Below, piece after piece: positions 6,497 to 11,472 of a DNA stretch of 11,472 nt. The first letter of the stretch is position 1. Each line of letters starts with the position of its first letter. Made by a program: the position numbers and the translations under genes. The DNA is from an uncultured Coriobacteriales bacterium (GTDB lineage: Bacteria; Actinomycetota; Coriobacteriia; Coriobacteriales; QAMH01), in the NCBI GenBank assembly GCA_934646835.1, contig CAKUES010000035.1, positions 1-11,472 on the forward strand, in the 5' to 3' direction. The notes beneath the pieces were generated by a model. The model was not told where the DNA came from. It made no database searches and saw only the letters and a list, made by a program, of their open reading frames with translations.

Positions 6497-9277
6497 ATGC
6501 ACTCTAGACGTACCACAGAACTCTGGCTTTTGATCGCGGCAGCGCCCGTCATGCTGCTGCTCTTCGTCATGTTGCTCGTCAACCAGGGATCCGAGCTGAC
6601 GGTAGCCAACTTCGCCGTGCCCATCGGCCTCATCGTCGCCTTCGTGGTGGCACACATCTTCACGCGCATCTTCGCCCCGCAGGCAGACCCGGGCATCCTG
6701 CCCATCGCGTTTTTGCTCGCGGGCATAGGCATCTGCTTCGTCTTGCGCCTCACCCCGGAGGAGACGGCCCTGCGCCAGGTGGTGTGGCTGTTTGCCGCCA
6801 TCGCATGCATGGTGCTGGTGATCGTTTTCGTCCCCAGCATCGAGAAGATCGCCGAGTACCGCTACGTCATCCTCGCCATCGGCTTGCTGCTGCTCATCAG
6901 CCCCATGCTGCCCGGCATCGGCCGCGAGTACTACGGCAGCCGCATCTGGCTGAGCATCGGCGGCCTGAGCTTCCAGCCTGGAGAGCTCGCCAAGATCTGC
7001 ATCGTCTTGTTCCTAGCCAGCTACCTGGCCGACCACCGCGAGATGCTGTCGACCTTCGAGCGCGGCCCGCTCAACATCCCCATCCCCCACTGGCGCACGA
7101 TGATGCCCGTCATCGCCATGTGGCTTATCGCGATGGCCGTTATCGTCTTCGAGAAGGACCTCGGCAGCGCGCTTTTGCTCTTCAGCGTCTTCATCGCGAT
7201 GGTCTACGTGAGCACCGGTCGCATCTCCTACGTCATCTTGGGCCTCGCGCTCGCTGCAGGCGGCTGCGTGGTCCTCTACGGCCTCTTCGACCACGTGCAG
7301 ACCCGCGTCGCCATCTGGCAGGACCCCTTCGCCTTCGCACAGGAGAGCGGCTACCAGCTGGTACAAAGCCTCTACTCCCTCGCTGACGGCGGGCTTTTCG
7401 GCCTTGGCATCGGACGCGGCATGTGCACGACCATCCCCATGGTCGAAAGCGACTTCATCTTCAGCGCCATCGCCGAGGAGATGGGCCTGCTCGGCGCGAG
7501 CGCGGTGCTGATCCTCTTCGTCCTCTTCGCAGTCCGCGGCCTGGCAACGGCCGCACGTGCAAAGAGCGACGTGGCCGCATTCACGGCCGCCGGCCTCACA
7601 GCGGCAATCACCTTCCAGGCCTTCATCATCGTCGGCGGTGTCACCGGCCTCATCCCCTTGACCGGCATCACTCTGCCCTTCATGAGCCAGGGCGGAAGCT
7701 CCCTCATCTCGAGCTTCATCATCGTCGGCCTGCTGCTCAAGGCAGGCAACGAGGCGACCGGTCTGTCCTGCGAGATGACCTCCACGATGCAGATCGGCCG
7801 CATCAAGGCCGCGATCAGCGAACAGGGCATCTTGGGACGCGCCTCCCTCGGACACCGCCTGACCATGCTTGTCGGTTGCCTCTCCCTGCTCATCGCCGTG
7901 GCGATCGGCAACCTCACCTACGTGCAAGTCGTCCAGGCAGAACAGCTGCAGAGTCGCGAGGGTAACAACCACACGCTCGCCCGCCAGGCGCAGCGCGAGC
8001 GCGGCGCGATCCTCACAAGCGACAACGTCACGCTCGCCAAGAGCGTCAAAAACGACGACGGCACCTACAAGCGCGTCTACCCGGCAGGTTCGCTCGCCTC
8101 GCAGACCGTGGGCTACTACAGCCAGCAATACGGCAGCGCCGGCCTCGAGGCCTCGCAAAGCTCGACGCTCGTCGGTGACGAGCACTTCGAGACCATCGGC
8201 GACGCCGTGCGCTCCGCCGCAGGCCTGCAGAACTCCGGCAACGACATCGTGCTGACGCTCAACTCCAAGATCCAGAAGTCGGCCGAGGACGTGCTCGCCG
8301 GAAACGTGGGCGCCTGCACGGTCCTCGACACGAAGACCGGCGCGGTGCTCGCCCAGGCAAGCTCGCCCGGCTACGACGCAAACGACGTCGCAGACCTGGT
8401 CACCGGCAAGAAGGGCAGCAACGGCGAGCTCGTTAACCGAGCAACCCAGAGCCTCTACACTCCTGGCTCGACCTTCAAGGCGATCACGCTCGCCGGCGCG
8501 CTCGACAGCGGCACGGTCACCGCGGACACCGAGTACGCCAGCCCGTCCTCGATGGAGATCGGCGGCGGCAAGGTTACGACGCACCGCGACAGTGGCACCA
8601 TCTCCGTGAAGACGGCCACCGCGATCAGCTCCAACACCGCCTTCGGCCAGATAGCCGTCGACATGGGCGCTGACAAGCTCGTGAGCTACTGCAACGCCTT
8701 TGGCTTTGGCAGCACGGACATCGCCAAGGACTTCAAGGTCACGGCAAGCGTCATGCCCGACCCCGCAGAGATGACCACCTGGGAGACCGCATGGGCGGGA
8801 GCCGGTCAGCCCGTCGGCCAGCACGCAAGTCCCGCCGGCCCGCAGGTCACCGTCACGCAGATGGCCGTCGCCATGGCGGCAATCGCCAACGACGGCGTCG
8901 CCATGAAGCCCTACCTGGTCGACAAGGTGCTCTCGAGCAACGGCTCGATCACCTCGACGACCACGCCCTCCCAGCTGGGCCGCGTCATCAGCAAGGAGGC
9001 CGCGAAGTCAGAGCAAGACATCCTCAAGTCCGTCGTCACCAACGGCACAGGCACTGCCTGCCAGATCAGCGGCGCAACCGTGATGGGCAAGACCGGCACC
9101 GCAGAGGTCGCCGGTGGCAAGGAAAACGCCTGGTTCATCGCAACCGCCAAGGTCAAAAACCAAAGCGTCACGATCGCCATCGTCATCGAGAACGCTACCG
9201 ACGAGGGCGCCGTCATCGCCGCTCCCAAGGCGAAGGTGGTCCTCACCAAGGCATTGCAGGAGCTGGGGGCGATGTAG
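6497..9277 (+). CDS. RodA/FtsW (SEDS) - class B penicillin-binding protein fusion
   Basis: One 926-residue protein joins two peptidoglycan enzymes that are separate neighbours (rodA, pbpA) in mycobacteria. Residues 1 to about 416 are a SEDS glycan polymerase with about ten membrane spans: IWLSIGGLSFQPGELAK, SGYQLVQSLYSLADGG, the ESDFIFSAIAEE loop with the probable catalytic D319, and PLTGITLPFMSQGGSS. A cytoplasmic linker (about 417-451) leads to another span (about 452-477). An extracytoplasmic PBP follows, with a short N-terminal domain (RERGAILTSDN) and a transpeptidase domain. The latter carries STFK (nucleophile S658, K661), SSN (711-713) and KTG (865-867), so both activities look intact. 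The topology works: an even number of SEDS spans leaves the linker inside, and the next span puts the PBP outside. AGGAAG (6485-6490) precedes ATG 6497. The frame is open across the junction, so this is not an overlap of two genes. Partner identity (RodA/PbpA rather than FtsW/FtsI) is inferred from context. Confidence 0.95.
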   Translation: MHSRRTTELWLLIAAAPVMLLLFVMLLVNQGSELTVANFAVPIGLIVAFVVAHIFTRIFAPQADPGILPIAFLLAGIGICFVLRLTPEETALRQVVWLFAAIACMVLVIVFVPSIEKIAEYRYVILAIGLLLLISPMLPGIGREYYGSRIWLSIGGLSFQPGELAKICIVLFLASYLADHREMLSTFERGPLNIPIPHWRTMMPVIAMWLIAMAVIVFEKDLGSALLLFSVFIAMVYVSTGRISYVILGLALAAGGCVVLYGLFDHVQTRVAIWQDPFAFAQESGYQLVQSLYSLADGGLFGLGIGRGMCTTIPMVESDFIFSAIAEEMGLLGASAVLILFVLFAVRGLATAARAKSDVAAFTAAGLTAAITFQAFIIVGGVTGLIPLTGITLPFMSQGGSSLISSFIIVGLLLKAGNEATGLSCEMTSTMQIGRIKAAISEQGILGRASLGHRLTMLVGCLSLLIAVAIGNLTYVQVVQAEQLQSREGNNHTLARQAQRERGAILTSDNVTLAKSVKNDDGTYKRVYPAGSLASQTVGYYSQQYGSAGLEASQSSTLVGDEHFETIGDAVRSAAGLQNSGNDIVLTLNSKIQKSAEDVLAGNVGACTVLDTKTGAVLAQASSPGYDANDVADLVTGKKGSNGELVNRATQSLYTPGSTFKAITLAGALDSGTVTADTEYASPSSMEIGGGKVTTHRDSGTISVKTATAISSNTAFGQIAVDMGADKLVSYCNAFGFGSTDIAKDFKVTASVMPDPAEMTTWETAWAGAGQPVGQHASPAGPQVTVTQMAVAMAAIANDGVAMKPYLVDKVLSSNGSITSTTTPSQLGRVISKEAAKSEQDILKSVVTNGTGTACQISGATVMGKTGTAEVAGGKENAWFIATAKVKNQSVTIAIVIENATDEGAVIAAPKAKVVLTKALQELGAM

Positions 9278-9414
9278 CGCTGGCAAAGAATCGCAAGCGG
9301 GAAAAGTAACAGTCTTTTTGTGAAGACTTCCTTCATGGAAAGAGCGCGGGTGCGCAAGGATAGAATGGATGAAGCACGCCGAGGGGCGCGTTGATATTGA
9401 AACAAGGAGTTGTC
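9278..9414 (+). promoter_or_regulatory. 137-base gap before pknB with possible internal promoter
   Basis: This is the longest gap in the cluster. It has a 6-bp inverted repeat (AGTCTT 9311-9316 with AAGACT 9323-9328) without a convincing T tract, so it is not a clear terminator. A -10-like TAGAAT lies at 9361-9366, with only a weak -35 (GAAAGA, 9338-9343). AAGGAG at 9404-9409 is the pknB ribosome binding site. Separate expression of the kinase is plausible but unproven. Confidence 0.35.
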
Positions 9415-11331
9415 GTGGACAAAAAAGTGTTTGGGGAGCGCTACAAGATCACAGAGCGCATCGGAATCGGAGGAATGGCCGAGGTCTTCAAGGCCCAGGA
9501 CTCCACTCTGGGCCGCACGGTCGCGGTCAAGGTAATGCTGCCCCAATACGCTGCAGATAGGACCTTTGCCAAGCGCTTCCGCCAGGAGGCCCAGGCAGCT
9601 GCCAACCTCACCAGCCCCTACATCGTCAACATCTACGACTGGGGCCAAGATGATGGCATGTACTACATCGTCATGGAATACGTCCGCGGCACAGACCTCA
9701 AGTCCGCCATCCAGAGCAGGGGCTCCATCCACCCCCGCAAGGTCGCAGAGATCGGCTCCCAGGTCTGCAGCGCACTGAGCGTCGCCCACAGCTACAACAT
9801 CATTCACCGCGACATCAAGTCCGCGAACATCATGGTCCAGACCGACGGCAACGTTAAGGTCATGGACTTCGGCATCGCACAGGCCGGCAACTCCGACATG
9901 ACCCAGGACTCCAACGTCCTCGGCACCGCCCACTACGTCTCCCCGGAGCAGGCCCAGGGCAAGCAGCTTGCCGGCACGAGCGACCTCTACAGCCTCGGCA
10001 TCGTCATGTACGAGGCATGCACGGGCCAGCTTCCCTTCGACGGCCCGGACGCCGTGAGCGTCGCCATGAAGCAGGTCTCCGAGCAGCCCGTCCCGCCGCG
10101 CGCCATCAACTCCTCCATCGACGCCACCCTCGAGGCCATCATCCTCAAGGCCATGTCCAAGGACCCCAACGAGCGCTACGCCACCGCAAACGAGATGAAG
10201 CAGGCCCTCGACGACTACCTGTCCGGCCGCGGCTCCGCAGCTGCCACCACCGTCATCGGCGCGGCAGCGGCAGCACCCGTCGTCGGCGCAGGCGCGACGT
10301 GCGTCATCGACCCCATCAGCGAGCCTGTCTCCGGCAGCTACGCTGACTCCTACAACAGCTCCTCGAGCAAGAGGGACAAGGGCGGCTCCGGCGGAGGCGG
10401 CAAGGGCAAGATCGTGGCGGCCATCGTCGCCGTCGTCCTCATCCTCGCCGCCGTCGGCGGCGGCTACGCCCTGTCCCAAAAGAGCAAGGCGGAGCAAGTC
10501 GTCGTCCCGGACGTCACCAACCACACACTCCAGGAGGCAACCGGCATCCTCGAGCAGTACGGCCTGGGCGTCGGCAGCGTCTCCTACCAGACCAGCGAGA
10601 CCGTCGAGAAGGACCTCGTCATCTACCAGGACCCCACCTTCAACAGCTCGCTTGAGAAGGGCGCCAAGGTCAACCTGACCATCAGCCAGGGCAAGGGCAC
10701 CAACGGCATGGTCTCCGTCCCCAACCTGATGAACCTGACCGAGGAGCAGGCACTGAGCGCGCTCGAGGCGCAGGGCCTGCTGGGCAGCAGCAGCGAGGGT
10801 TACTCCGACACCGTAGAGGCCGGCAAGGTCTACGAGCAGACCCAAGCCGCGATGAGCGAGGTCCCCAAGGGCACGACCATCCAGTTCAAGATCTCCCTGG
10901 GCAAGAAGGAGAGCAACGTCCCCATCGGCAGCTATATTGGCTGGAGCGCCGATGAAGCCAAGGCCGACCTCGAGGCACAGGGCATCAAGGTCACGCTCAA
11001 GGACGGTTACTCTAACAACGTGAGCGTGGGCGAGGTCATGGACCAGAGCATCGCAAGCGGCACCTCCGTCGCAGCGGGCAGCTCCATCACCCTCACCGTC
11101 TGCCGCGGTAAGCAACAGCAGGAAGAGACCACCGTCCCTGTTCCCAACGTCACGGGCATGAGCGAGAGCAAGGCGACCAGCAAGATCAGCAGCGCGGGCC
11201 TCAAGTACAGCGTCAGCTACGAGTCCGGCGAGAACGGCAAGGTCATCTCCCAGAGCCCGAGCGGCGGCTCCGTCAAGAAGGGTTCGACGGTGAAGATCGT
11301 GGTCGGCACCGGCTACAACGACGGCGAGTAA
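9415..11331 (+). CDS. pknB: PknB-type Ser/Thr kinase with four PASTA domains
   Basis: A membrane receptor kinase of 638 residues. The cytoplasmic kinase domain (about 8-270) has the glycine loop IGIGGMAEV, VAVK with K39, HRDIKSAN with D133, DFG with D151, GTAHYVSPEQ and DLYSLG, all canonical for the RD-type actinobacterial PknB. An Ala/Gly/Ser-rich juxtamembrane region with possible phosphothreonines (TTVIG, ATCVI) precedes one transmembrane helix (about 333-353). Four extracytoplasmic PASTA repeats follow, at about 362-430, 433-500, 501-568 and 573-638. Such repeats bind muropeptides or lipid II and direct the kinase to sites of wall growth. GTG 9415 is preferred because AAGGAG lies five bases upstream and the kinase fold begins directly after. 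A TTG at 9391 with GAGGGG four bases upstream would add eight residues and cannot be excluded. It is last in the cluster, followed by a strong terminator. Confidence 0.96.
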   Translation: MDKKVFGERYKITERIGIGGMAEVFKAQDSTLGRTVAVKVMLPQYAADRTFAKRFRQEAQAAANLTSPYIVNIYDWGQDDGMYYIVMEYVRGTDLKSAIQSRGSIHPRKVAEIGSQVCSALSVAHSYNIIHRDIKSANIMVQTDGNVKVMDFGIAQAGNSDMTQDSNVLGTAHYVSPEQAQGKQLAGTSDLYSLGIVMYEACTGQLPFDGPDAVSVAMKQVSEQPVPPRAINSSIDATLEAIILKAMSKDPNERYATANEMKQALDDYLSGRGSAAATTVIGAAAAAPVVGAGATCVIDPISEPVSGSYADSYNSSSSKRDKGGSGGGGKGKIVAAIVAVVLILAAVGGGYALSQKSKAEQVVVPDVTNHTLQEATGILEQYGLGVGSVSYQTSETVEKDLVIYQDPTFNSSLEKGAKVNLTISQGKGTNGMVSVPNLMNLTEEQALSALEAQGLLGSSSEGYSDTVEAGKVYEQTQAAMSEVPKGTTIQFKISLGKKESNVPIGSYIGWSADEAKADLEAQGIKVTLKDGYSNNVSVGEVMDQSIASGTSVAAGSSITLTVCRGKQQQEETTVPVPNVTGMSESKATSKISSAGLKYSVSYESGENGKVISQSPSGGSVKKGSTVKIVVGTGYNDGE

Positions 11332-11354
11332 ACCCACAGCACTCCCACACGAAG

Positions 11355-11396
11355 AGAGGGGCTGGCAACTACCAAGTTGCCAGCCCCTCTTTCTTT
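11355..11396 (+). terminator. Rho-independent terminator after pknB
   Basis: A perfect 16-bp stem (11355-11370 with 11375-11390, AGAGGGGCTGGCAACT) with a 4-nt ACCA loop is followed by TTCTTT. It starts 23 bases after the pknB stop codon and ends the cluster. Confidence 0.94.
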
Positions 11397-11472
11397 GTAA
11401 GCGGTCAATAATCCGCAGCCGACATTTAAGTCAGAAACGCCCCATCTCCGCGCTGCCATAAAAGGCGGCATG
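11397..11472. other. Unassigned end of window
   Basis: These 76 bases follow the terminator. AAAAGGCGGC directly before an ATG at 11470 could be the start of a next rightward gene, but the spacing is very short and the window ends there. No RNA gene or clear promoter is visible. Confidence 0.3.

Noticed and set aside
7013..8824. 603-codon open frame on the minus strand opposite the RodA-PBP fusion
   Set aside because: Same GC-bias artefact; it has no family motifs and conflicts with a well-supported gene.
9311..9328. Terminator between the fusion gene and pknB
   Set aside because: The stem is only six A/T-rich base pairs and the bases after it are not a T tract.
8911..11337. 808-codon open frame on the minus strand opposite the PASTA kinase
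   Set aside because: It is the antisense of pknB and the end of the fusion gene in GC-rich DNA. The translation is dominated by Ala/Val/Asp/Gly/Leu with no recognisable domain, while the plus strand has full catalytic motifs.

Overview
The window reads as chromosomal DNA from a high-G+C Gram-positive bacterium. The main evidence is gene order: FhaA (N-terminal domain plus FHA), FhaB (membrane anchor plus FHA), a PstP-type PP2C phosphatase, RodA, a class B penicillin-binding protein and a PASTA kinase follow each other as in the actinobacterial cell-wall signalling cluster known from Mycobacterium (fhaA-fhaB-pstP-rodA-pbpA-pknA-pknB). The strongly G/C-biased third codon positions agree. The RodA-PBP fusion and the replaced kinase fit a deep branch such as Coriobacteriia better than Mycobacteriales or Streptomyces, but that placement is inference and was not tested by a search.

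Layout. 1-118: upstream sequence with a probable promoter. 119-1390 (+): seryl-tRNA synthetase, ended by a strong terminator (1412-1459). 1460-1596: a perfect 31-nt palindrome and the terminator of a convergent tRNA gene. 1597-1682 (-): tRNA-Leu(CAG) with an encoded CCA end and its own promoter. 1683-2110: a 428-base stretch with no credible protein gene. It holds the tRNA promoter, a perfect 39-bp inverted repeat around a 30-nt spacer, and an extended -10 promoter pointing right. 2111-11331 (+): six same-strand genes: a multi-pass membrane Ser/Thr kinase, fhaA, fhaB, a PP2C phosphatase, a RodA-PBP fusion and a PknB-type kinase with four PASTA domains. 11355-11396: a strong terminator closes the cluster. 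11397-11472: nothing supportable.

How the genes probably work together. The PASTA kinase senses peptidoglycan or its precursors outside the cell and phosphorylates proteins inside. The membrane PP2C phosphatase reverses this. The two FHA proteins read the phosphothreonine marks and link them to wall synthesis. The RodA-PBP fusion supplies both glycan polymerase and transpeptidase activity in one chain. The first kinase occupies a position where mycobacteria have none, while the usual pknA slot before pknB is empty, so it may do PknA's job in an altered form (HLD instead of HRD at the catalytic loop and a large multi-pass membrane region). The first three genes are nearly contiguous (1-nt gaps). 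The later gaps of 73, 15 and 137 nt leave room for internal control.

The parts least explained by known families are the long nested inverted repeat upstream of the first kinase, the 31-nt palindrome between the convergent terminators, and the remodelled kinase/SEDS-PBP arrangement.
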